From Isoetes taiwanensis (taxonomy: Eukaryota > Streptophyta > Lycopodiopsida > Isoetales > Isoetaceae), in the NCBI GenBank assembly GCA_021234155.1, contig JAJEKV010000098.1, positions 673,084 to 737,083 of the forward strand: a DNA stretch of 64,000 nucleotides, in the 5' to 3' direction. Of this stretch, positions 55,261 through 64,000 are shown one piece after another. The translations under genes were made by a program, and so were the position numbers. The number at the start of each line of letters is the position of its first letter. Within the stretch, counting starts at the first letter, position 1. The notes beneath the pieces are model-generated. The model was not told where the DNA came from, searched no databases, and saw nothing but the letters and a program-made list of their open reading frames with translations.

Positions 55261-56320
55261 TTCATGTGCGAGGCTTTTTGCTTCTCTTCCTACCGGTGAC
55301 CGGGACAGCTGTTGTAGGCTAGATGGCTTCCAGATCTGCTGGTTTGACGAAGTTTGAAGGCTCTTAGCTTCTTTCCTTTCCATCGGCCATCTGTTCCGTG
55401 AAATAAACCAATGCATATACACTCCTCAAGGCTTCGTACTTTAGGGTTTTGGCCAAGATATTCAAGAGGATTGGAAATATAGAAGCATTGTAGTTAGGTT
55501 TCTGGTCGCATCTAGAGCATCCTCTCAAGTGGCTACATGAATGTTCAAATAAGCTTTCCTTTTGTAACTTTACTGGATTCAGTACTGCAAACCTTGCCGA
55601 ATTTGCTGCTCAAAGATCATTTTTTCCTAAAACAGCTTCCAATTTTCATGGTCTGGGATAAGGAAATAGGATTTGATGCTGGAAGGCTTGCCGGAATTTG
55701 ATGTTTGAGGGCATTAAACAACAAAACGGAAATAAAAAGGGTTCGTTGCTATTATTTCGGTATTTTCTAGTATGCGGCTTCTGCATGCAGCATAAACATA
55801 TGTGATTGTCATTGGTTCTAGATAAGACAACATGATTCCCCTGATTTCTATTATGATTACCATGGGCTCGATATTTCATTTTAATTGGGTAGGACATAAG
55901 ATAAGATAAGATAAGAATTTTTACGTCCACGGGAACCCAACGGGTTATGGGACGGCACATGCAAGGGCAACAGCCCATCTAAAACCCGGGGACTAGGCCC
56001 CATCACCAAATACAATAACCAAATATTAAAAGGCTACCAAGAATAAGAGAAGAGAATGCTAATAAGAGAAGAGAATAAGAGAGTAGTGGCTACTTCGTTT
56101 GAGTTCCCCAAACAAATCTTGAATATGTAGCATAATAACAGGGGGTTACTTTTTGTTTTTTATACGCTTTTTCACATGGTTTTTCTATGATTTCGTTGTT
56201 GTATTCATTGAGGTGTACTAAATAGTATTTCTAGAGCGCAGCCTTTATGGGCCGTTAATTTTTGTTGGCTGAAACAATCCGAGGGTTGTTGTCTTTCTCT
56301 GCATGTTTGTGCATGAACAC
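55261..56320. other. Unassigned region with (ATAAG) tract
   Basis: Four ATAAG units at about 55896-55915 are followed by a GC-richer stretch (tttttacgtccacgggaacc, gggttatgggacggcac). A short tandem repeat next to unique sequence is typical of the 3' end of some non-LTR elements, here on the minus strand, but no protein supports it. The 110-codon minus frame 55646-55978 matches nothing I know. Confidence 0.3.
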
Positions 56321-56324
56321 TGCG

Positions 56325-56432
56325 CATGTGTATGCATGTGCATGTGCACGTGCCTGTGCACGTGTGTGCATGTGCATGTGCATGTGTATTCTGCTTGTGC
56401 ATGTGCATGTGCATGTGCATGCGCATGTGTAC
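56325..56432 (+). repeat. Imperfect TG/TGCATG microsatellite
   Basis: About 105 bp of tgcatg, tgcacg and tgtgca units broken once by tattctgct. It creates long but meaningless Met/His/Cys-rich frames on both strands. Confidence 0.85.
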
Positions 56433-57414
56433 TTGCCCTCTTGGATTCTTGTTGCGAGTGGATGTTTCTTTGATGGAAGGTTATCACGAGATGGATTTTT
56501 GCTCACATTTACAAAGGTATTTGTTTTTTAATGTTTCTTGGTTAATATAATGGTATTTTTACAAGATATTGGTTTTTACGATTCTACAATGCAATGCCGC
56601 AAAACCCGCCTTTGTTTCCTTCACTTTTATGCCATTTCTAAGATTTGTTGCAGATTCTAAAAGAGTTTAGAGTTTTAGGCCTTCGTTTTGCTTCCAACTT
56701 CTTGGATATTCCCGGCGGCTTTGGATTATTCATAGTAAAAGCTTTTAGCTTCAATCAACAAATGGATTCTTGTTCACACAACAGCGGATTATTCCATGCC
56801 GCTTAAAGTCGTCGGCGGATCAGTCAAACACCGGCCATATGGAGCATCCAAAATCATATGGATTGATAAACAATGGTTTCATTGTGAAAGAGACTATCCT
56901 TGATCTCGCTTCACTGACGGTTATTATGAGGAAACCTAGGGCGATTCTCTTCACTTGTTAAACCAAAGCGGGCAACCCGTGAGAAAGTGTCACTAAGTTC
57001 TTTATGAACCTCACCAATTATTGCAGAGTAGCGTTGATGTTGTTGTCTTTCATGCAATGGTTTGTGAATAAAACATTATTGTTAAGCATATCAATGTCTA
57101 AAGCTTTTATTTGATTCAATTTTATTTTGTTACTAAAGGTTTGTGAATAAAACATCATTGTAGAGCATATCAGTGTCAAAAGCTTTTATTGATTCAATTT
57201 TATTTCACTAGTAAAATTCTATTTTCTAAATTAATATCAATCTAACCAATTTCTTTCCTTTACGTTCATGCGGACTATAGAATCTCTCAATCCGACATTT
57301 CTTGATGCGAAGTCAACATGATGTTGATCCAACATTCGTACTGAGAGAATCCAATAAATGAAGATTAAGTTCAATTAGTCCACGCCACCATCAGCCAACC
57401 ACCACTGGCATGGC
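56433..57414. other. No recognisable gene
   Basis: Both strands were read and no protein or RNA was identified. An imperfect direct repeat is visible around gtttgtgaataaaacat...agcatatca...tcaa(a)agctttta (about 57060 and 57138). Confidence 0.4.
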
Positions 57415-58626
57415 GAAGACCCTATTGATGTGTTGTTATTATGGTTGGTTGGTTGGTTGGGTTTTGCGCCAAGTAAATAGGCTAATAGTTGTTTGATAGG
57501 CAAATCAATCTTAAGCCACTATCTATTTTGAGTGCTTCAAAATTGCTATAATACTCTTCTTTGTCTTCAATGGCTTAATAAATTTTTAAATAATATGCTT
57601 TTTAAAGCATTATGTAATTAAGTTACATTATGCTATAATATTATAGTTACTCGGGCTTCATATTAGTTTTTTTTTTTTTTTTGTTATAATGCTAGATATT
57701 AGATATTACATATTGCTACATGTTTTGCATGTTTACATGTTTTACATATGTTTGGTTTTTTAGGGCCAGAAGGAACCAAATTTTAATATAACAACCAACA
57801 CATAACTACCATTAACATTAATTATCACAACCATTGGATCCAACACATTTAAATTAAAATCCCCTTAAACCCCCTTTGGTTTGGGTGTATATTCACATGG
57901 GGTGGCGTGAGGCGGCGAGAGCCCTTATAATTATATTTTGCATTACAAAATCAACACCATATAGTATTTTGCTTCAAATCTTATAGTATTTTGCAAATCT
58001 TGTTATACAAGTATAGCAAATTTTGTACTTGCATACCCACAAGCCAGGAATTTTCACGCACGGTGTAGATTAAGGAATAAGGGGTGAATATGCTTATCCA
58101 AATGACTCGTTTTCTGAGTCACCCCCGCAGGAATATGCACCCAAACCAAAGGGGGTTTAAGGGGATTTTAATTTAAATGTGTTGGATCCAATGGTTGTGA
58201 TAATTAATGTTAATGGTAGTTATGTGTTGGTTGTTATATTAAAATTTTACCCTTCTGCCCTAAAAACCAAAACATATGTAAAACATGTAAACATGCAAAA
58301 CATGTAGCAATATGTAATATCTAATATCTAGCATTATAACAAAAAAAAAAAAAAAAAACTAATATGAAGCCCGAGTAACTATAATATTATAGCATAATGT
58401 AACTTAATTACACACGCTTTAAAAGCATATTATTTAAAAATTTATTAAGCCATTGAAGAAGACAAAGAAGAGTATTATAGCAATTTTGAAGCACTCAAAA
58501 TAGATAGTGGCTTAAGATTGATTTGCCTATCAAACAGTCTGCAGAGGGCAGTTAGCCTATTTACTTGCGCACGTAAACCCAACCAACCAACCAACCATAA
58601 TAACAACACATCAATAGGGTCTTGAA
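57415..58626. mobile_element. 1.2-kb foldback element with about 480-bp arms
   Basis: The left arm 57415-57893 and right arm 58132-58626 are inverted copies. Examples are aagaccctattgatgtgttg at the left edge, repeated in reverse at the right edge, ggttggttggttggttgggt, the shared atgtaaaacatgtaaacatg words, and ggtttgggtg-atattc at the inner ends. Differences are mainly single bases, a T/A-run length change and small indels near the outer ends. The central spacer (57894-58131) holds short repeats (atagtattttgc twice) and no ORF. Long arms suit a foldback or Mutator-like non-autonomous transposon. I could not identify a target-site duplication. Confidence 0.85.
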
Positions 58627-59073
58627 TAAGCACTATCTTCACAGGGTTATGTAGGCGCTTAGGACGATGTTGAGCATCGCTAATTCAAGCTCATAAGGGA
58701 TCGCTACTCTCAGCATTTCGCAGATAGCACCCCATTTCTTTCATATAGTTTAGCACTCTCTTTGTCTCCTGCGAAGTTATTGGACAGAGAAATACTTCAT
58801 GACTTGATATTTTTCAACCTCTTTTTTGCTGGCATGAACATTGTGTCATTTAGAATTTGTAAACATGAGTTAGCCATATTGCATTTTTTATTTCCAGTGA
58901 AGCTTGCTTACTACCACATGTAGGTAATAACCTATGATATATTGATGCCATATCCAATATGGCAGGTTTGATCTTAGAGCAATGACTTTTGATGCGTGGG
59001 CTTTATATGTTATGGATCCCAAGAGGTAACAACTTGGTTGTAGTGCATTCGTGTATGGAAACAGAGAAGATGG
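58627..59073. other. No recognisable gene
   Basis: AT-rich flank of the foldback element. Plus-strand words such as atggatcccaagaggtaac and the 73-codon minus frame at 58888-59109 gave no recognisable family. Confidence 0.35.
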
Positions 59074-59287
59074 AATGCTATCTGAGCATGAACATGATAA
59101 CTTTATCAATTTATCTAGTGCATTTGTGTGAATGTAGAATTTTCTTTTGGTTGAATTTATGAAGTATTTCTAGTACGTTAATGCTATCTGAGCCTGAACA
59201 TGATAACTTTATCAATTTATCTAGTGCATTTGTGTGAATCACGAATTTTTCTTTGGTTGAATTTATGAAGTATATCTAGTGCGTTAA
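59074..59287 (+). repeat. Tandem duplication, period about 106 bp
   Basis: Two adjacent copies of a unit beginning aatgctatctgagc and including gataactttatcaatttat and ggttgaatttatgaagtat. They differ by a handful of bases, so the duplication is fairly recent. Confidence 0.8.
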
Positions 59288-60147
59288 TGAGCATTTTACC
59301 TCTTCTAATGTGTTTCATAACAATCATCTCCTATTCAAGTAGTTGTTGAAATATTATGTAGGAAAAGTTGGGTATTTGGTTTTGCATTGATTGAGTGTTA
59401 TATAATTATATAAACCGCATAAATGTAATTGACCAAAGATGCATGGAGGCAAAAAGAAACCTTTACATCATGTTTGGCGACTCATATGAATCATATGAAT
59501 CGCGTTTTTGGAGGTAAGCATTTTTGGGTTGACCCTAGGGTGGCAAAGCCCTCGCCTTATGTGGGTTTGTGGCAATTCAAATCAAGCATTAACTACCACG
59601 AAATAAAACCATTAAAACAAAGCAAGCATAAACAAAACATCCATAATCATCACCTACGTAACAACCTCATCAAGGCTACACAACGCAACGTACATTCACT
59701 GGTCCAAAGTTAAAACATAGAAATTCCACCGGACCCCCTGCATCAATACTCATATATGGTTATCCTTCCCTTGGGGGGGGGGAGGGAGGGAGGGAGGGAG
59801 GGAGAGAGTGATCTTCATTTAGCTATGGAGACAGGGATTCTTGGTATGTGCATTGCATAGATCTTGCATTTCGAGTCTGGAATCATTGGGTTTTACTTTT
59901 TCTTGCGAGGTTTGTAGTCAGGCTATGAATTATGAATTATGAATTGGGCATGGAAATAGCATTCCACTGATTTGTTTGAGTCCAGTTTTTTGGGTTGCCC
60001 CTAAGGAGAAAACCCTCATCCATGTGGGTTTGTGGCATATTCCAAGTATATGTCAGTATATGCTCGAAAACATGACTTTGAAGTGTGATTTAAGCCATTT
60101 CACTCTCGGGTCACGGAGGGCAACCCTCCGTGCGCAGCACCTTGTTT
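59288..60147 (+). repeat. Two GGGTTGCCCC repeat copies and a GGGA microsatellite
   Basis: A partial copy at 59521-59575 (tttttgggttgaccctaggg, ending at tgtggcaatt). A full copy at 59987-60147 runs from tttgggttgcccctaagg through catgtgggtttgtggcat to gtgcgcagcaccttgttt and so defines a unit of about 160 bp. Between them is a (GGGA)n tract with a preceding G run at 59775-59806. The rest is unassigned. Confidence 0.65.
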
Positions 60148-60149
60148 CC

Positions 60150-60335
60150 TTTTGCCAGTAGTTGAAATTTTTAACCATAGCACAAATGTAGCCAGTCACA
60201 TTAACCACCAATTTTCATTAATCATAAGTTACAAACCAGTTAAGATTTATGCCAGTTCAATGTAACAAGTCAAATAAAACCCTGAGTCAACAAGTATAAA
60301 TGCTTACCATCATTATATTTGTAATAAAAAAATCC
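60150..60335. repeat. Direct repeat S, left copy
   Basis: About 180 bp, ttttgccagtagttgaaa through cttaccatcattatatttgt, repeated almost unchanged at 62908-63080. The two copies bracket the second-family repeat at 60.9-62.9 kb. Confidence 0.8.
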
Positions 60336-62905
60336 TGCCTCCTTCCGTAGATCAGGGTGGGCCAAAGTAATAATAGAATTAGCAACAAGGAGAGTAGGAC
60401 CTTGTTGCCAAAGCCCTACCCTACCTATATTGCATAACAGTTATTGCATATTTATTTTTCTTGTGAAAAGCCCAATGGCAAACAAGTGGCCAGCAAAGTG
60501 GTCACTTAGATTTCTCAAAATATCATCTTTGTTATCAAAGGGTAAACAAGGTACACCTTGATAAGAGTTAGTCTAGGCGAATGCCAAAAGACTATTTTAA
60601 ATGCCAAATAAATTATGTAGTTCAGCTTCCATGTGGAACAATAACTTATAAGAGTTAGACTAGGCAAATGCTACAGGACTATTTTAAATACCAAATACAT
60701 CCTATGATTCAACTTCCATGTGGAATAATTTCAGAAACAATGAATGTCCTGTTACCTTAACTTCTAGATGGATTTCCCTCTTTTTGATTGACTCGCCAAT
60801 GCCAATGCCAATGCCAATGGCAAGGCTCTTTGATCCACTGTCATTGGTATCAAATCTGTCCTCAATGCCAGTAGCCTATAAAAATCATTTCATCCATTAG
60901 TTTAACAAGAATATGACTTAAAACAGCACCTATAATGTAACCAATATCTTGGCTACTAGTATAACCAGTAGACTGAAGTTAGGAAAAAGAACCTTCAAGT
61001 CTATCAGATCCTAAGACCTTAGACTTCTTATCATAAATTGATCTTTGCAAGAACAAAACATGATACAATTGGCAGCCCTAAGTACAATGAGGTGCCTGTG
61101 TACTCAGGCCAAAGATATGGTTACCATTAAACTCAATATATTCCATAAAAACTTTACTGCTAGCAATATATGCTACAAGATTACAACTCTCTTTGGAGTT
61201 CAAATGAGAACAAATCCAAAAATTTCCTTGATAGTTCTGCTAGTACAAAACAAACCAGTTTAACATGTAGTGACAAACACAGCAACGTAGTTGCCTTATA
61301 TTATAACATTCAATTGATCCTCTTGAAGACCCTCGAGTAGCACTTGCTTTTCCCAAGGAATCCATCTTTAAAGCATATTCTTTACACCAAGAAACATAGC
61401 AAGGAGTAAAAGACCCTGTTACCTGCAGTAGAACCAGAGGACAGTTAGCCAATCTTTTAAGTTTATCACCCTTCACCTTGCTTGTAACTAACATAAAGAA
61501 ACAAGGATTTAAGAGTAAAAACTTTTTTCAAAGAACCTGGGCATACTACAACTAGAATGCCTCTAATCTCACTGTTCTAGGGAAGTTATTTTGCTGCACC
61601 AGCATTCAATAGAGGTCTGCAACATAAAATTGCTTCAATGGTGGCGGAATACTGCAGACAAGTTATACTGCAGACGAATCAAGTTGCATCATATTCAAAT
61701 AATCTATGAGGACTTAAATGGTTTATGTTTGCCCTAGGCAATTGCAGCTAACAGCCAGATTTTCTAAGAGACTGTTAAAAAGCTCCATGTCCTGCAATAA
61801 ATTATGCAATCAGCTGCATATAACAGGAATACTTATAACTTCATGCCTTAAAATTAAACAACAGATATCCACCACTACATTCAATAGCAAACATGAGGTG
61901 TAGATTTACAGCTACATATTAGTGCATATTTATACTGCTACGATAAGCAATGTGCATATTAGATCTGCATGTGCCTCAACCAAGATAAACATGCAATTAC
62001 TAATAAGAGGGGCAAATATGTTAAGACCCATTCCTTAAGCCATGAGTGGCAGATATTTTGCATGTTCCAGCTTACCATCCAGAAACCTTAAAAGCCCTTT
62101 TATCTATAAATCCAATAATTGTTAGCCTTTTGGTCTATTAAGACAATAGCAGTGGCAGTCATCTTGGCCATTTAACATAACGAAATAAGAAGTCTATAAA
62201 TAGAATACATAGTAATCCGTGCCATACACCAGCTAAAATCTCCTAAGCCGTGTAGCCAAAGCATATAAGAATTTAGAAACATCATGTAAGAATTAAAAAC
62301 TAGCCCAAACCTGTGAAGATGTTGGGCATGGGAAATCATCTCCATTTCCTTGTGCTGCATCCAGCCTGATCCGCATTGGATGTAAATTGTATAGTGAATG
62401 CATCGTAGGAGTTAGTTCCAGAAATCTGCTTCTTCAAAGAATAATTCACAGCTCTCAACTTTGTAGATCCATCCATATTGTAAGAGATTAAAATGCATGA
62501 AGGATGTCCAGCGGAATAACCAGCAGTGGAATACTTAGCAGCGGAATACCCAGCAGCATGTATACCCTGCAACACTCAAATCCGGGCAACCCTAATTCGG
62601 CCGGATAAACCCAGCAGCATATATATCCGGGCAACACCCTATCCGGGCAACCCTAATTTTGGATCGTGATCAATAGATCCAACGATCGTCCATTTTCAGA
62701 AGTTTGTCAAACATCAAGCAATAAAATTAGACATAAAAAAGTACCCAAAGGAAATATCGAATGCTAGTAAAACATGTGTACAAGCCCTAAGCCATGTATC
62801 TGCTTAATAGTCAGGTTGCAAACTATATCCAACAAACTTACAATTTCCAGAGGTCGCCAAAACTCTGCATTACAACTTTAGGTAAGACAAAGATAATCCA
62901 TTTTT
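60336..62905 (-). repeat. Second repeat family, copy 2 (uninterrupted)
   Basis: 60985-62905 matches 46162-46817 joined to 50204-51485, without the hAT-like insertion. On the minus strand an exon-like frame at 62575-62347 (MLQGIHAAGYSAAKYSTAGY...) ends at a gtttggg donor, a second segment starts after ctgcag at about 61425, and a further open stretch at about 60885-60760 contains a (GCCAAT)4 tract giving AIGIGIGIGE. Unlike copy 1 it continues past the A-rich cut point. 60880-60985 is related to 44345-44443, the equivalent position in the Penelope-like element, supporting a sister-family origin. No RT is present here. Confidence 0.6.
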
Positions 62906-62907
62906 TC

Positions 62908-63083
62908 CTTTTGCCAGTAGTTGAAACTTTTACCATAGCACAAATGTAGCCAGTCACATTAACCACCAATTTTCATTAATCATAAGTTACAAACCAGTTA
63001 AGATTTATGCCAGTTCAATGTAACAAGTCAAATAAAACCCTGAGTCAACAAGTATAAATGCTTACCATCATTATATTTGTAAA
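62908..63083. repeat. Direct repeat S, right copy
   Basis: Partner of 60150-60335. It ends in a run of 17 A (63080-63096), whereas the left copy has only seven A at the same place. Confidence 0.8.
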
Positions 63084-63303
63084 AAAAAAAAAAAAAACCC
63101 AGCCTGAACTAGTAAACCTAGACCAGACATCTGCCTCAGTCAATCCCTTGGCAGTATTATCATCCTACTACCAGTATGAGCATTTCTGGCATAGTCCCAT
63201 TTTTACTTGTTCATTCTTGTAATTTCAGCCAATATAGCATTTGGTCATCCATAAAGTAACAGCAAAATCTTATTATTTCAACAAAAATACTTTTATCATT
63301 AAA
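63084..63303. other. No recognisable gene
   Basis: Short AT-rich spacer between repeat S and the LINE tail. I see no feature in it. Confidence 0.4.
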
Positions 63304-64000
63304 TTTTTTTTTTGATGAATGTGGACCTTTATTACTCAAAAGAATACAAAGAGTACATGGGGGACTCAAAACCCAGTGGAGAAGATATCCACTAGAGCAA
63401 CACTACCCACCACATACATAACATTAGAAAGCAGAGAATACAGATCACCATGAGCACAACTGTTTGCTATGAGTAGGTGTGAATCTGAAGATATTGTTCC
63501 CAAATGACACATTTGATGTCATCCTTCAAGGAAGAACATTTGTACGCCTTCCAATGCGACTACGGGCATCGCTAAGCACTTTGCGTATCTGAAAAGAGTC
63601 GTCCCTTGAAGATGAGGAGATTTCGTCTCTTCCGGATGGACCGTGATGATCCAAGCAGATGCTAAGTGGAAAGCCCTCTTTGCCAACTTGTCCCAAGAAC
63701 TAGGATAGCCCGACAAAAGGACAGCGACTATTCAAGTCACAATGGAAAAGACTCGAAGCCACGCCAAGCGAGGTCGAACATGGTGACACAAGAAAAGCAA
63801 AGGCTCAATTGTCTCATCCCTCCGCGTGCAAAGAGGGCAGATCACGAGACTTCGGACGGGACGAAATCAATGAACAATAGTGTTTACCCGCACGCATCTA
63901 TGAGTGATCTGCCACCATAAAATGGAAGCTTAGGATGAAGCAATTTATCCCATACCCATCACCAGACTGCTTTACGATGAGGCTTGGGGATAACTAAAGG
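63304..64000 (-). mobile_element. 3' end of a second LINE, decayed
   Basis: The poly(A) tail is seen as ten T at 63304-63313. Reading back on the minus strand, about 63860-63780 encodes ICPLCTRRDETIEPLLFLC followed by HHVRPRLAWL, the zf-RVT Cys/His cluster of plant LINE ORF2. LPFYGG and WQITHR-type words upstream (63930-63890) are split over frames. Downstream 63716-63519 is open (MSGYPSSWDKLAKRAFHLAS...). Frameshifts and stops are common, so this copy is dead, and it runs off the window. Confidence 0.75.

Noticed and set aside
56205-56550. His/Cys/Met-rich ORFs on both strands
   Set aside because: By-products of the TG/TGCATG microsatellite.
1-64000. tRNA, rRNA or snRNA genes
   Set aside because: No paired A/B boxes, conserved rRNA blocks or snRNA promoter elements were recognised on either strand by eye. 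A tRNAscan/Infernal run would be decisive.

Overview
This is nuclear DNA from a land plant, and most of it is repeats. The clues are intron-interrupted plant gene relics, a plant L1-type LINE with a CCHC-bearing ORF1, Ty1/copia and other LTR-retrotransposon remnants, hAT-like and MITE insertions, and low gene density. The species cannot be read from the sequence. A Penelope-like element would fit a conifer, fern or lycophyte at least as well as a flowering plant, but that is inference. I see no intact single-copy host gene. Every host-like gene I recognise is broken.

Layout: 1-2.3 kb holds no recognisable gene. 2.3-10.5 kb is a long, nearly intact LINE on the minus strand (ORF1, ORF2 with one frameshift, and an unexplained small third ORF). 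10.5-16.9 kb is a tandem segmental duplication carrying two decayed FCP1/NIF-type HAD phosphatase-like genes. One unit carries a 222-bp MITE with a visible empty site in the other. 16.9-17.9 kb is the 3' end of a copia element (LTR, polypurine tract, RNase H). 17.9-18.4 kb is a degenerate tandem repeat. 20.4-20.9 kb is a two-exon NRAMP metal-transporter relic. 23.7-26.5 kb is a multi-exon pseudogene of an SDN-type small-RNA-degrading nuclease. 27.5-34.5 kb is a mosaic with a minisatellite, a duplicated leader, a coiled-coil ORF and a 3.3-kb insertion whose ends carry arrays of a 14-bp palindrome. 35.9-37.9 kb is a 1.58-kb LTR followed by a tRNA-Met primer-binding site and leader.

The most unusual object is 37.9-46.1 kb. 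A minus-strand reverse transcriptase with Penelope-like features (DKx motif, FAAD, GIPMG, RYIDD) is flanked by two nearly identical direct repeats of about 1.7 kb. The upstream repeat contains a short coding exon with a good splice donor, and the RT region shows splice-acceptor-like junctions. The unit looks like an intron-containing Penelope-like element with pseudo-LTRs. It abuts a second, related repeat family at 46.16-51.5 kb, which recurs at 60.9-62.9 kb. The first copy of that family is split by a 3.4-kb hAT-like insertion, and the other copy preserves the empty site.

51.75-54.47 kb is a nucleolin pseudogene. 57.4-58.6 kb is a 1.2-kb foldback with arms of about 480 bp. 63.3-64.0 kb is the 3' end of a second LINE. 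A short interspersed repeat starting GGGTTGCCCC recurs six times across the window.
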